A stretch of DNA of 64,000 nucleotides from JAUIAI01 sp041396585 (GTDB lineage Bacteria; Pseudomonadota; Gammaproteobacteria; Burkholderiales; Burkholderiaceae_E). The stretch spans positions 225,480 to 289,479 of the forward strand of contig JAWKYG010000006.1 of the NCBI GenBank assembly GCA_041396585.1, in the 5' to 3' direction. The notes beneath the pieces were generated by a model, which was not told where the DNA came from, searched no databases, and was given only the letters and a program-made list of their open reading frames with translations. The position numbers and the translations under genes were made by a program. This document shows positions 44,033-54,281 of the stretch, piece by piece; position 1 is the first letter of the stretch; each line of letters opens with the position of its first letter.

Positions 44033-45947
44033 AGAGATAACTCCGGTCTGGACTGCTCATGCCAGGCGGAGAACATCATCGCCGCCCACAGCAGAACATG
44101 ATGATCACGGGCGCCGCGTTGATGCTCGGCCCACAGCGTGCGCAGCGCATCATCATCGAACAGATCACGCAAGGGGCCGTTACGCGCGAACAGCCAGGCC
44201 TCGCCGGCATCACGCAGATCCGAACGCAGCCACTGCGCGATCGGCATCGAGAAACCCCGCTTGGGCATGTGCAGGATCTCGGCCGGCAGCCGGCGCGCGG
44301 CCAGATGACGCAGCACACGCTTGCCGCGACCGTCACCGAGCTTGAGCGCATCGGGCAGCCGGGCGGCAAACTCCAGCACGCGGTAATCGAGCAGCGGCGA
44401 GCGCACCTCGAGCGAGTGCGCCATGCTCATGCGATCCACCTTCACCAGCACATCATCGGTCATGTAGCCATGGACATCGGCCAGCTGCGCGCGCGACACC
44501 GGATCATGGCCGTGATGGCCGGTATAGAGCGGATAGATCAGCTCACGCGGCGTGAAGCCGCCCAGCGACGAGCGCAGACGCCGCCCGTAGAGGCGCTCGC
44601 GCACATCATCGCGCAGCCAGACCAGATCACGATAGTAGGCTCGACATCGGCCACCGAGAGATTCTCGAAGATCGTCTTCAGACGCAGCGGGCGCGGCAGC
44701 CAGGCGGCCCCCGGCCAGAGCCGGCCGATCGGGCCGAACATCATCGACCGCAGCGCGGCCGGCAGCCGGGCACGCAGCCGCGATTCCACCCGGTGCGGGC
44801 GATAGCGGAAGGTGTAGCCGCCGAAGGACTCGTCGCCGCCATCGCCCGAGAGCGCCACCGTGACCGACTTGCGCGCCATCTGGCACACATACCAGGTGGG
44901 CACCGTGCTGGCATCGGCCAGGGGCTCGTCGCAATGCCGGGCGATGCGCGGCAGCACATCGATCGCATCGGGGCGCACCTTGAACTCGTGATGATTGGTC
45001 TGCAGATGGCCGGCGGTGGCCCGGGCCACCTCGACCTCCGAGAACTCATCGACATTGAAGCCGATCGTGTTGGTGATCACCGGCTGCGCACTGGCCTGGG
45101 CCATCGAGGCCACCACCAGCGAGGAATCGATGCCACCGGAGAGGAACGCGCCAAGCGGCACCTCGCTGACCAGCCGGCAGCGCACCGCATCATCGATCAG
45201 GGGTTCGAGCGCCTCGCCGGCCTGCTCGAGCGTCATGGCCTGGGGTGCGCTGCCATCGAGCCGCCAGTAGCGGCGCGGCGCACCGCCGCTGCGCTCGGCG
45301 GCCATCCAGTGTGCGGCCGGCAGCTTGTGCACACCGCGATAGATGGTCATCGGCGACGGAATGAAACCGAGGCTGAAGTAACAATCCATGGCCTGCGGAT
45401 CGATCGTGGCCGGGCATCCGGGCAGGCTGCGCAAGGCCTTCAGTTCCGAGGCAAAGGCCAGGCGCTTGCCGTCGTTGAACCAATAGAGCGGCTTCTTGCC
45501 GACCCGGTCACGCGCCAACACCAGGCGGCGCGCACGCGGATCCCAGAGCGCGAATGCGAACATGCCGTTGAAGCGGTTCAGACAGTCTTCGCCCCAACTC
45601 GCCCAGGCACGCAGGATCACCTCGGTGTCCGAGCGCGTGCCGAATGCATGGCCAAGCGCCTCCAGTTCCTCGCGCAGTTCCGCGAAGTTGTAGATCTCGC
45701 CGTTGAACACGACGGTAAGCGGTGGCGCCAGGGGATCATCGGCACGCATCACCGACATCGGCTGCGCACCGCTGGCGCGATCGATGATCGACAGGCGCTG
45801 ATGACCCAGCGCGACATGATCATCGACGAACACACCCTCGGCATCCGGGCCGCGATGCACGAGCGTGGCATTCATCATGCGCACCCGGGCGCTGGCGGCG
45901 GCCCGTTCATGGCCGTCGAATGTCACGAATCCCGCAATCCCGCACAT
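44029..45947 (-). CDS. XrtA-associated AsnB-type amidotransferase (one frameshift)
   Basis: The product is about 639 aa once rejoined. The N-terminal glutaminase starts MCGIAGF with Cys2, and VFNGEIYNFAEL and RDRVGKKPLYW follow. The synthetase domain has LSGGIDSSLVVAS (intact PP-loop) and LSGDGGDESFGGY. The frame breaks near 44640, where KTIFENLSVADVE is followed in another frame by AYYRDLVWLRDDV and the C-terminal domain. The type resembles TIGR03108, linked to exosortase-A EPS loci, where it may amidate a sugar acid. It is coupled to the following GT4 gene and abuts the acyltransferase. Confidence 0.88.
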
Positions 45948-46555
45948 CAGCGCGGCTCCTTCGAAGAAGCGCCTTCACCCGCCACCGGCAGGGCGCGAAC
46001 AACGCGCGCGGGATTGCCCGCGATCAGACTCGCCCCGGGCATCGTCTGGCCAACCACAGCGCCGGCGGCCACGATGCTGCCCGCGCCGATGTCATCGAGC
46101 ACGATCGCGCCCTCGCCCAGCCAGCAATCGGCACCGATCCGCACCTGGGTGAACACGCTCTCACCATGGCTGAGCGCGCCGTGCTCATCCAGATGCTGGC
46201 GCTTGCCGCTCGGAATGCTGACCCGGCTGGCCAGCCGGGTGCGCGCACCGATCGACACATGGCCGAGCATGCAATAGCTGCCGGTGCTGACATTGGCCCC
46301 GAGATGCACCTGGCGGTGACTGAAAATGCTGCCAAAGCCGATGTTCGTTTCCCAGTGCGCATCATCGAGCGTGGCCTGATAAAACGCCGCACGCAGCAGA
46401 TTGCCGACGAAGCCCGGCCCGAGCGAAACCAACTGTGCGCACAACACGAACACACGCTCGCCAAGGCCCAGACGCTTCTCCAGCCAGACCGGAATCGTCA
46501 GCGGCAGCACCAGCAGCCAGGCCAGCGCGAACACCACCCGCTTGATCGCTTTCAT
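45947..46555 (-). CDS. Hexapeptide-repeat (LbetaH) acyltransferase
   Basis: The 202-aa protein has an N-terminal membrane segment (about residues 8-24), then left-handed beta-helix hexapeptide repeats (VHLGANVSTGSYCMLGHVSIGARTRLASR and ADCWLGEGAIVLDDIGAG, IVAAGAVV). The family O- or N-acetylates sugars with acetyl-CoA, and a WcaF-like O-acetyltransferase role is likely. Its ATG overlaps the GT4 stop at 46552 (ATGA) and its stop codon touches the amidotransferase start. Confidence 0.88.
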   Translation of the reverse strand: MKAIKRVVFALAWLLVLPLTIPVWLEKRLGLGERVFVLCAQLVSLGPGFVGNLLRAAFYQATLDDAHWETNIGFGSIFSHRQVHLGANVSTGSYCMLGHVSIGARTRLASRVSIPSGKRQHLDEHGALSHGESVFTQVRIGADCWLGEGAIVLDDIGAGSIVAAGAVVGQTMPGASLIAGNPARVVRALPVAGEGASSKEPR

Positions 46556-48390
46556 CGGCGCAGATCCCCCGGGCCACGTAGCGGATTCAGGGTTTGCTCC
46601 AAGCCGAGCATCTCCGCATAGAGATCACCATAGTGGGCGATCATCGCGTGATAGGTGAAGGCCTCGCGATAGCGCATCTGGCCCGCCCGCCCGATCGCGC
46701 GGGCCGCGTCACCGTCACGCGCCGCATCCAGCAAGGCATTCGCAAAGGCCTCGACATCATCATCGGGCACCAGCCAGCCCTGCGACGCCGATGTCATGAT
46801 CTCGGGCGTACCGCCGACCGCGGTCGCCACCACCGGAACGGCCGCGGCCAGGGCATCGAGAATCGCCATCGACACGCCTTCACTGCGGCTGGCCAGCGCG
46901 AAAACATCGAAGATGCCGGTCATCTGCCGGGCGTCATCCCGATGCCCGGTCAGGCGGATATGGTGCTGCAGCCCCTGACGCCGGATCTGTGCCACCACCG
47001 CCTCGCGCTCGGGGCCGTCGCCGACGATCACGCCGCGCAAGGCCGGCATGCGCGCCACCGCGATCCCGAAGGCCTTGATCCAGAGCGGCAGATTCTTGAT
47101 CGGGTCGAGACGACCCACCGTACCGATCACCCGATGCTCGGGCCCGAAGCCGAGCGACGCGCGCCAGGCGGCGCGGTGGGTAGGCGCCAGCTCGGGCTCG
47201 GCGCTGGTGCCGTTCAGGATCACGCGGGTGCGCGCCGGCGGCACCCCTTCGTAGCGGGCCAGACGTTGACGGACGTCGTCCGAGACCGCGCTCACGCGAT
47301 GCGTGTTCGGCAGGATCAACAGGCGATTCATCCAGACCTTCTTCGCCGAATAGCGCTCAGGGTAGAAACGGCCGTGCTCGTGAAACAGCAGGCGCGGCCG
47401 ACGCACACGCCAGCGCGCCAGCGCGCTATAAAACCAGGGCGTGGCCTGGTGGGCGTGAATCAGATCCACCGCCTCGCGCCGACAGAAGGCCGCGATGCGC
47501 GCCGCACAGACCAGATCGATCCCCGGCTGGCGCCACAGACATTGCACGGCCACACCGGCGGCCCGCGCCTTCGCGGCCCAGACACCGGGCTCATCCAGAC
47601 ACAACACCGACACCCGCGCACTGCGCGAAAACGTACGCGCCATCTCCAGCGCCAGCCGCTCGGTGCCACCGGGATTCAGGCTGTGCACCACATAGGCCAG
47701 ATGCGCACGCGAGCCATCGCGCGCGATGCCGCGAGACGAGGCGCGATGCCGGTGCGAGCCACGCGCCGGGGACGGGCCGATCGCGGCCTCGGCACGAGTG
47801 GCTCGCATGCCACCGGCGCCCGACCCAGCGCCGGCGCTTCCGGAAGAACCCTCAGCGCCACCCGAATCGCCCGCCGAACGCGCCCGCGCAGCGCTTCGCG
47901 ACGCACGCTCCCACGCATCGCCCCCATCTCGACGCGACGCCCTGCCTGACTGCCGGGTCGACTCACTACCAGGCCCCAGGCTCGCATCACGATTCGACAC
48001 CCGGCCGGACCCCTGGCTCGAATCGAGGCTCGAATCGCGACTCGAATCGAGCCTCGATTGCCGGCCCGACCCGCCCGAGCCCCTGCCGGGAACCCCACCC
48101 GAATCCGCGCCGGACTCCCCGGTAGACGGAGCACCCGTGCCGGCGTCGTCTTGCGCCGCTGCACCGCCTTCACCGCCTTCACCGCCAGGGGGCTGTGCAT
48201 TGCGACGATCGGTCAGATCGGGCGCATGGCGAGGCATGCGGCGCCGATCCTGGCCCGAGCGCGCATCGAAATCCCCGGGACCGGCCGGCCCCGCCCAGAA
48301 CGCGTCGTCGCGAGGCGACCCCGCCTCGCCGGGTGCGTTCGGTTCGTCATGTCGCGGCAAGGCACGCCGGCCCTTGGGATCGTCGCTCAT
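46552..48390 (-). CDS. GT4 glycosyltransferase with a long disordered N-terminal extension
   Basis: About 612 aa from the ATG at 48390, which overlaps the upstream stop by 4 bases (ATGA). Residues from about 229 on are a normal GT4 enzyme (AHLAYVVHSLNPGGTERLAL, IGTVGRLDPIKNLPLW, SRSEGVSMAILDALAAAVPVVAT). The first about 228 residues are low-complexity, rich in Ser, Arg, Gly, Asp and Ala, with SRLDSSRDSSLDSS coded by 12-bp DNA repeats (48017-48059). Such an extension is not usual for GT4. It keeps an open frame and local codon bias, so it may be translated, but an internal start near AHLAYVV (about 47705) is possible. Confidence 0.8.
   Translation of the reverse strand: MSDDPKGRRALPRHDEPNAPGEAGSPRDDAFWAGPAGPGDFDARSGQDRRRMPRHAPDLTDRRNAQPPGGEGGEGGAAAQDDAGTGAPSTGESGADSGGVPGRGSGGSGRQSRLDSSRDSSLDSSQGSGRVSNRDASLGPGSESTRQSGRASRRDGGDAWERASRSAARARSAGDSGGAEGSSGSAGAGSGAGGMRATRAEAAIGPSPARGSHRHRASSRGIARDGSRAHLAYVVHSLNPGGTERLALEMARTFSRSARVSVLCLDEPGVWAAKARAAGVAVQCLWRQPGIDLVCAARIAAFCRREAVDLIHAHQATPWFYSALARWRVRRPRLLFHEHGRFYPERYSAKKVWMNRLLILPNTHRVSAVSDDVRQRLARYEGVPPARTRVILNGTSAEPELAPTHRAAWRASLGFGPEHRVIGTVGRLDPIKNLPLWIKAFGIAVARMPALRGVIVGDGPEREAVVAQIRRQGLQHHIRLTGHRDDARQMTGIFDVFALASRSEGVSMAILDALAAAVPVVATAVGGTPEIMTSASQGWLVPDDDVEAFANALLDAARDGDAARAIGRAGQMRYREAFTYHAMIAHYGDLYAEMLGLEQTLNPLRGPGDLRR
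48017..48059. repeat. 12-bp tandem repeats within the GT4 extension
   Basis: About 3.5 copies of an imperfect unit resembling GCTCGAATCGAG, coding for Ser-Arg-Asp/Leu-Asp-Ser peptides in the disordered extension of the neighbouring GT4 gene. Confidence 0.85.
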
Positions 48391-51122
48391 CGGCGCCCCC
48401 GGGCAGCAAGCCGATCGGCCAGCAGTCGACGGCACTCCGACCACAGCGTACGCAGCCCCTGGCGCACCGCCTGGCGCGCGCGCTGCGATTGCGGCACGAA
48501 CACCTCCGGTTCGCCGAAATCATGCACATGGGCCAGCCCCTCCCGGGCGAGCGCCCGCTCGGGCTGCGCCGCCAGCTGCCGATACCAGGGTGTCCAGCCA
48601 GAGAACACCGCCAGCAACACCAGGGGCCGGGTCAGCCCGCAGGTCTCGAAGCGCAGCAGATCGGCCAGATAGCGGCCGTGCAAAGACTCGGCCGCGGCAA
48701 GCAGGCGCGCGCGCTCGTCACCCACCGCATAGCGGGCCGCCGCCATCAGCACATGCGGCTTGCGGACATCCTGCGCCGGCCAGGTCTCGGTGGGCAGTTC
48801 CACCTTGTGCAACTGCTCGGCATACGGGCGTTCGTGTTCGGCCATCCAACGCGCATAGTGAAGCAGGCTCTCGCGGGCGTAGTGGAACATACCGTCGTAC
48901 TCGCGCGCACACTCCTTGAGCCATAGATACTGCGCCAGCACCTGCAGAAACACCAGATAAGACCAGCGATGCTCGGGCTGATCGAGCTCGCGCGCGGCCA
49001 GATCGTCGCGCGGATGAATGCAGCGGCGGATCAATGCCTCCGCCTTGGCCATGTCGCGTCGCCGGCCCTGCAGCTGCCAGGCATTCAACAACGCCAGGAT
49101 AGAGTTCCCCGCACCACGGCCCGGGCCGTGATAACCGGGGTCGACCGTCATGCTCGCGAAGCCGGTCGGGCCGCGATCGAACAGCGACCAGATCGTGTTC
49201 GCACCATCATCGACCGCGATCACCCAGTCGGCCAGGCCGAGCACGGTCTCGCGCGAATCCTCGTCGCCCGTGAGCCAGTAGTGCACCAGCAGGCCGCTGT
49301 CATAACAGTGCTCGTCCGACGGGCCACCGCCATGGCTGCCGGCGCGCGCATTGGCGCGGCTATACGTGCGGTGCGTGGCCGTGGCCGCCGGCAGATAGTG
49401 ATCGGTGTGCCAGAACATCCCGTGGTTGTAGAGCGGCCGGTCACCATCGGTGTGATAGACATCGATATCCACCAGATGCCGGGCCGCCTGCAGATGCAGC
49501 CGCCACCAACGCACATCGCCCGTGCGCAGCCCATGCAGCGCCGCGCCGAGCACGAAGTCATACTGATTGTTGTAGTGCGTGATGAACGGCTGCTCGCCAT
49601 CATGACGAACCGCTTCATGATCGGCCACCAGCTCGCCGAAATTGCGCCAGCCGAATTCATCGATCGACTCGCGCCGCGCCTCGAAACCCGTGGCCGGATC
49701 CACGATGCGCTCCAGATAGGCAAGGTGCGCATCATCGAGGCCGGTGGCCACGAAACCCGGCAAGGCGCCGCTGGCCGCGAGTGTGTCCGCATCCACAGTC
49801 AGCGGATGGCGATCATCGAGTAAATCAGCCAGGGCCTGCGCGCTCGCGCCCGGCAAGCCGAGCACGAATGACCAGCGCTTTTGCTCGCCACCCTGCAGCT
49901 CCGTGGCCTGCCCCGCCTCGGCCGGGAAGAACCCGATCGAGACCGAGTCCGCTCGTGCGCGCAGCGCAGCGGAAAGTTCTGCCAGAAGTCGGCCACGGCG
50001 ATGCCGGTGCGCAGCGCAAACGCCGCACCATCGCCAGCCGCGGCACCATCGCCGACCACGATCGCCGGCTGTGCGCGCTCACCACGGGCCAGCGACGCTC
50101 GCGCCGGCACGCACCTCATAGCCACGAAACCGCACGGTCAGCGCGCCGTCGGCACCGACATGGTTCGGCGAATCCCAGCTCTCGCCGCCGCTGGAGTCCT
50201 GATAGATCACGAGCGCATCATCGGTCGCAGCCACGGCCGTGGCCGGAGCCGAAGCCGAAGCCGGCATGCTCTGCCACGCGCCATCAGCCCGCCAGTGCAT
50301 CGTCGACCCCGCGCCAGCCGGATTCGCCAGCGGCACGATCAACGAGCAGTCACGCACGCGCCACGAGCCCGGATCGCCCAGATCCCAGAAGCCGCCCGGA
50401 TGCTTGGCGGCGCGCACATTGCGCAGGCGCAGCTCGCCCTGCCAACCCGGTGAGCCGGCCGTCAGCCGCCAACGCAGACGAAAACGCACCGGGCAGTCGT
50501 CGCCGAAATCACCGTCGATGCGTACGCAGGTAGTCAACGGCCCGGCATCGCGCAACATCACCTCGTGAATCCGCCCGACCCTGCGCCGGCCATCGGCATC
50601 GCGCAACACCAGTTGCGCACCGGATGACGCCAGCACCGCGTGCTCACCACGCTCGCTCAACACCGCGTCACTGCCGGGCGCCCAGTGCCAGACGCGCCCG
50701 CCACGCGTGACCTGCACGGCGCCGTCATCCTCGCGGGCCGCGTGCACGACCGTCTCCGGCGCGAGCACGGCGCACCCGTCCGCGGCGGCCAAAGCGGCCA
50801 AGGCGGCGCCCTCACCGCTCGCACGATCCCATCCGAACGTCGCCGGCAACTCGAGCGCCGCGGGCAGCGCCAGCCAGACGCGCAGCCATCGAACCGAGCC
50901 ATCGGGCCAGCGGGATGCGACCTCGGTTTGGGTGGCCATGCGCGAGCCGGCGGCATCCAGCAAGATCACGCGCTCATCGGCCGCAAGTTGCCCACGCGCC
51001 ATCGGCAGACCGAAATGCCGCACCCGCATCGAGGGCGCGGTCCCGCTGCGCGGGAAGCGCGCGCCGGGTGCGGCCATCGGATCCAGCAGACGGAACTCCA
51101 TCAGCGCACCCGGGCGCGACAT
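48387..51122 (-). CDS. PcRGLX/YetA-like polysaccharide-lyase candidate, two frameshifts
   Basis: The parts join into a protein of about 911 aa. The N-terminal part (MEFRLLDPMAAPGARFP...) looks like the RIFT-barrel domain of YetA/PcRGLX-type proteins, with VPLANPAGAGS and WDSPNHVGADGALTVRFRGY; the C-terminal part is helix-rich (HYNNQYDFVLGAALHGL, YNHGMFWHTDHYLPA), like an alpha/alpha toroid. The frame changes near 50090-50100 and 49970-49985, with the intervening segment reading PAIVVGDGAAAGDGAAFALRTG. No signal peptide is evident. A role in EPS cleavage or modification is an inference; the starts at 51122 and 51101 are both possible. Confidence 0.55.
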
Positions 51123-51209
51123 CCGCGCGGTCTCGGGAGACGGGCCGCGCGGCCAGCCGGCCCCCGCCGGTGCACGCCTGGCCGTCGTAGCAAGCGGATC
51201 ACGCCGGAC

Positions 51210-52466
51210 TCACCCATGGGCTGCCAGCGCATGCTCATCGGCCGGATGATCCTGGCCAAGCATCCGATCCAGGCGGGCCAGATTGTCGGCCCAGCGATGA
51301 TGACGCTCGACGAACTCGCGCCCGGCGCGGCCAAGCCGATCGGCCGCAGCTTGATCGGCGAGCAGCCAGCAGACCTGCGCGGCGAATTCCGCGGCCTCAT
51401 CGGCGACCAGCAGCTCCTGCCCGGCGCGCGCCTCGATGCCGGTGGCAGCCGCCGAGGTGCAGACCACCGGGCGCCCCATCGCCATCGCCTCCAGCACCTT
51501 GTTCTGCACACCGCGGGCGATCCGTAGCGGGGCCACGCAAACCGCCGCCGCACCCAGATCTGCACGCACATCATCCACAAAGCCGGTCACGGTGATCGCA
51601 TCCCGTTCAGCCAAAGCGAGCACCGCGGGCGTGGGCCGTGACCCGACGATCACGAACTGCGCATCGGTCACATGAGCACGCACCTTGGGCAACACCTCGT
51701 CGGCGAACCAGGTCACCGCATCGACATTGGGCGCATAGTCCATCACACCGGTGAACACGATCGCCGGGCCATCGGGCCGCCCGTCCGGGCGCGGCGGCGC
51801 CAGCGCGCGATCGTAGAACGCCAGGTCCACCCCATTGGCCAGCACCTCGATGCTGCGTGCCCCGGGCAGGCGGCTGCGCAGCAGGGCCACCTCATCGGCC
51901 GTGGTCAGCGCCACCGAATCGAAATGCTCGACGATCTGTGCCTCGAGCGAAGCCAACTTCGCCGACTCGCGCCGGTAGACCCACGCCGTCCAGGGTGGCG
52001 CGGCGGCCGCATAGTCGGCCCACTTCAGGGAGTCGACATCGATCAGATCCATGATCGTCACCGGCCCGTCCAGCAGCGCCGCGCGATGCCGCGAACGAAA
52101 CACGTAGGCGGCCATCGGTGCGCTGTAGCAGATCACCGCATCGAAGCGCTGGCGATCGAGCAAGGCATCCAGCCGCGCCTGCAATGTCGGATGATGAAAA
52201 TGAACCGTGCTGATCGCATCGCCGCGCAGCAGGGCCAGCGGCCAGCGCAACTTCGCCCAGCGCCCGTCGATGCGCTCGGTCAGCGTCTCGGCGCAGAGTT
52301 CGCGCAAGGCCGGCAGATGTTCCAGGTCGCGAGGATCATCGATCGGGCAGGCCACCGTGACCTCATGCCGGGCCACCAGATGCCGCAGCAGGTGGTACGA
52401 GCGGATCTTGTCGCCCCGGTTGGGAGGCAACGGCAGACGATGAGTAAGCAGCAGGATCCTGACCAT
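51210..52466 (-). CDS. XrtA-associated GT4 glycosyltransferase (Stp1-like)
   Basis: About 418 aa from the ATG at 52466 (MVRILLLTHRLPLPPNRGDK). The start sequence PPNRGDKIRSYHLLRHL and DLIDVDSLKWADYA are characteristic of the TIGR03087 sugar transferases of exosortase-A EPS clusters. The donor domain has VFTGVMDYAPNVDAVTWF and LRIARGVQNKVLEAMAMGRPVVCTS (E-x7-E). It should add a sugar to the lipid-linked repeat in the cytoplasm. It heads a long minus-strand block and diverges from the WecA-like gene across a 585-base regulatory region. Confidence 0.92.
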   Translation of the reverse strand: MVRILLLTHRLPLPPNRGDKIRSYHLLRHLVARHEVTVACPIDDPRDLEHLPALRELCAETLTERIDGRWAKLRWPLALLRGDAISTVHFHHPTLQARLDALLDRQRFDAVICYSAPMAAYVFRSRHRAALLDGPVTIMDLIDVDSLKWADYAAAAPPWTAWVYRRESAKLASLEAQIVEHFDSVALTTADEVALLRSRLPGARSIEVLANGVDLAFYDRALAPPRPDGRPDGPAIVFTGVMDYAPNVDAVTWFADEVLPKVRAHVTDAQFVIVGSRPTPAVLALAERDAITVTGFVDDVRADLGAAAVCVAPLRIARGVQNKVLEAMAMGRPVVCTSAAATGIEARAGQELLVADEAAEFAAQVCWLLADQAAADRLGRAGREFVERHHRWADNLARLDRMLGQDHPADEHALAAHG

Positions 52467-53051
52467 GAGGCGCAGACCACCCGCCAAGCCGCCCCGCGCA
52501 CGGGCGATCGACGGGCGACCGAGAGAGATAGCAAGGAGTTCATTCGTACGATTCGTGGCGAAGGGCGCTCAGTCCCTGAAACTCGCGGCTGGTGGTGAAG
52601 CCGCTGGGTGCGATGTAAAGTGACGGTCGGGGACGTCAGATTTCAGGCAGCGGTTTGAAGTGTGCCGTTCGGAAGCGCGGTGGCATCAGATCGATACGGT
52701 GTGACGCTGACCGATCGTCGATATCGGCGAGCTAATCAGCTGTGCTCGTGAAGATGAACCAATGCGTGCGCCCGTTGTGCCGGTTCACGATCCGGGATTA
52801 TCTTACCGCCGTTCAAAATTTGACGATGTGTTTACTGTTGTTCTGCCAAAATAGTGGTCGAATGCCATAACCCTTAATGGTTAAAAGCGCGCGCCTCAGC
52901 CGTCGCTCACGCAAGGCAAATCGACTAGTCCTTTAGGAATATTGCGACGCTATGTAACCACGCGAGACAGTCCCGGGTACCAACTAACATTCGCGTATAC
53001 ATTTCATTCGAAAGTGATGCGTTCGGATTGCATCGCCAGCCAAGGCCCGTC
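52467..53051. other. 585-base A+T-richer divergent intergenic region
   Basis: This is the longest gene-free stretch. Its centre (52740-53010) is clearly richer in A+T than its surroundings, and it lies between divergent genes (Stp1-like GT4 and WecA-like). It contains TTGACG at 52820, TATACA at 52996 and several T-rich stretches, but no promoter with proper spacing could be assigned. It probably controls both blocks. No conserved peptide was recognised in either strand. Confidence 0.5.
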
Positions 53052-54177
53052 GTGAAACTCCTGCTTCTGTTGCTGCTTGCCGCGCTCGTCAGCTACGGCA
53101 TCGCCCGTTTGCTGATCCCCGTCGCCCTGCGCGTCGGCTGGGTGGACAAACCCTCCGATAGAAAACGCCATGATGGCGAAATTCCGCTGGTGGGCGGCGC
53201 GGCCGTGTTCCTCACACTGTGCCTGTTCTTCTATTTCGGCAGCGGCTGGGCGAATCACACCGTCGGTCTGGCCGCGTGGTCGGCCTGATGGTTCTGGTCG
53301 GCGGCTTCGACGACATGTTTCCGGTGCGCGCGCGCTACCGTTTCGTCGCCCAGCTGGTTGCCGCGGTGGCGGTCACCTTTGCCGGCGGCGTCACCGTGAC
53401 CCAGCTTGGCCAGTGCTTCGCACCGTTCGAGCTCGGCCTGGGCCTGCTCGCGGTGCCGTTCACCATGGTCTGCATCACCGGCCTGATCAATGCCTACAAC
53501 ATGTCCGACGGCCTCGATGGCCTGTGCGGCGGCCATGCGCTTCGATCGCGCTGGGCTGGTTTCGCCTTGGCGGCGCTGCTGGCCAATGGCCGCGGCGGCG
53601 CCGCGTTCACCGAGGTGGCGCCGGTGGTAGTGCCCACAGTTGGCGCGGTCATCGGCTTCCTGGCGATGAATGCGCGCGGCTTCTGGCGCGCTGGATGCCG
53701 ATCTTCCTCGGCGATGGCGGCAGCATGGTGCTCGGCCTGATCGGCTGGACGGCGATCATGGTCAGCCAGCCCCTACCCGGGCTCGGCCGTGACACCAGCG
53801 GCCGCGGTGTGGGTGATGGCGGTGCCGGTGGCCGACATGTTCGCCGCCATGGTGCGCCGTGTTCTCGAGGGTAAAACCCGATGACCGCCGATCGCCACCA
53901 TGTGCATCATCTGCTGCTCGCGCTGGGCGCCTCGGCCAACGGCGCGGTGCGCATCCTGCATGGCATCTCGCTGGCCTTTGGTGCCATCGGCATCGGCGGT
54001 GCCTGGCTGGGCGTGCTTCAGTATCTGCTGTTCTGGGCCCTGGTGCTGTCCTTCGGTGCCTGCCTGATGTTCTCCATCGAGTTCTGGCGCCGCCATGAGG
54101 CCCGCCAAAGCGAGGCGGCTTCGCGGCCTGCGGCCCCTTCCGCGGTGGGCCAGAGCCCCGTGCGGGTCTTCGAGTAA
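53052..54177 (+). CDS. WecA-like polyprenyl-phosphate GlcNAc-1-phosphate transferase, frame broken
   Basis: Homology runs through four or more frame changes (near 53275, 53545-53570, 53690, 53780 and 53880). From a GTG, VKLLLLLLLAALVSYG and HDGEIPLVGGAAVF open the protein; GGFDDMFPVR, NAYNMSDGLDGL, FLGDGGSMVLG and DRHHVHHLLLALG carry the catalytic DDxx, DGxD, DGG and His motifs. Joined, it is about 375 aa. It would transfer a HexNAc-1-phosphate to undecaprenyl phosphate, another priming activity. All active-site motifs are intact, which favours sequencing errors over true decay. Confidence 0.8.
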
Positions 54178-54281
54178 ACGGCCGCGCCGGCAAGGCGCGC
54201 CCGGCCCTGCCCCGTCCTCGAAACGGCGCGCTGCCCCGCCTGTTAAGCTAGCGCCCCCGCCGCCGATCCCGATCTCCGTGC

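Noticed and set aside
48017..48059. CRISPR array
   Set aside because: The repeat units are 12 bp, contiguous and without spacers.
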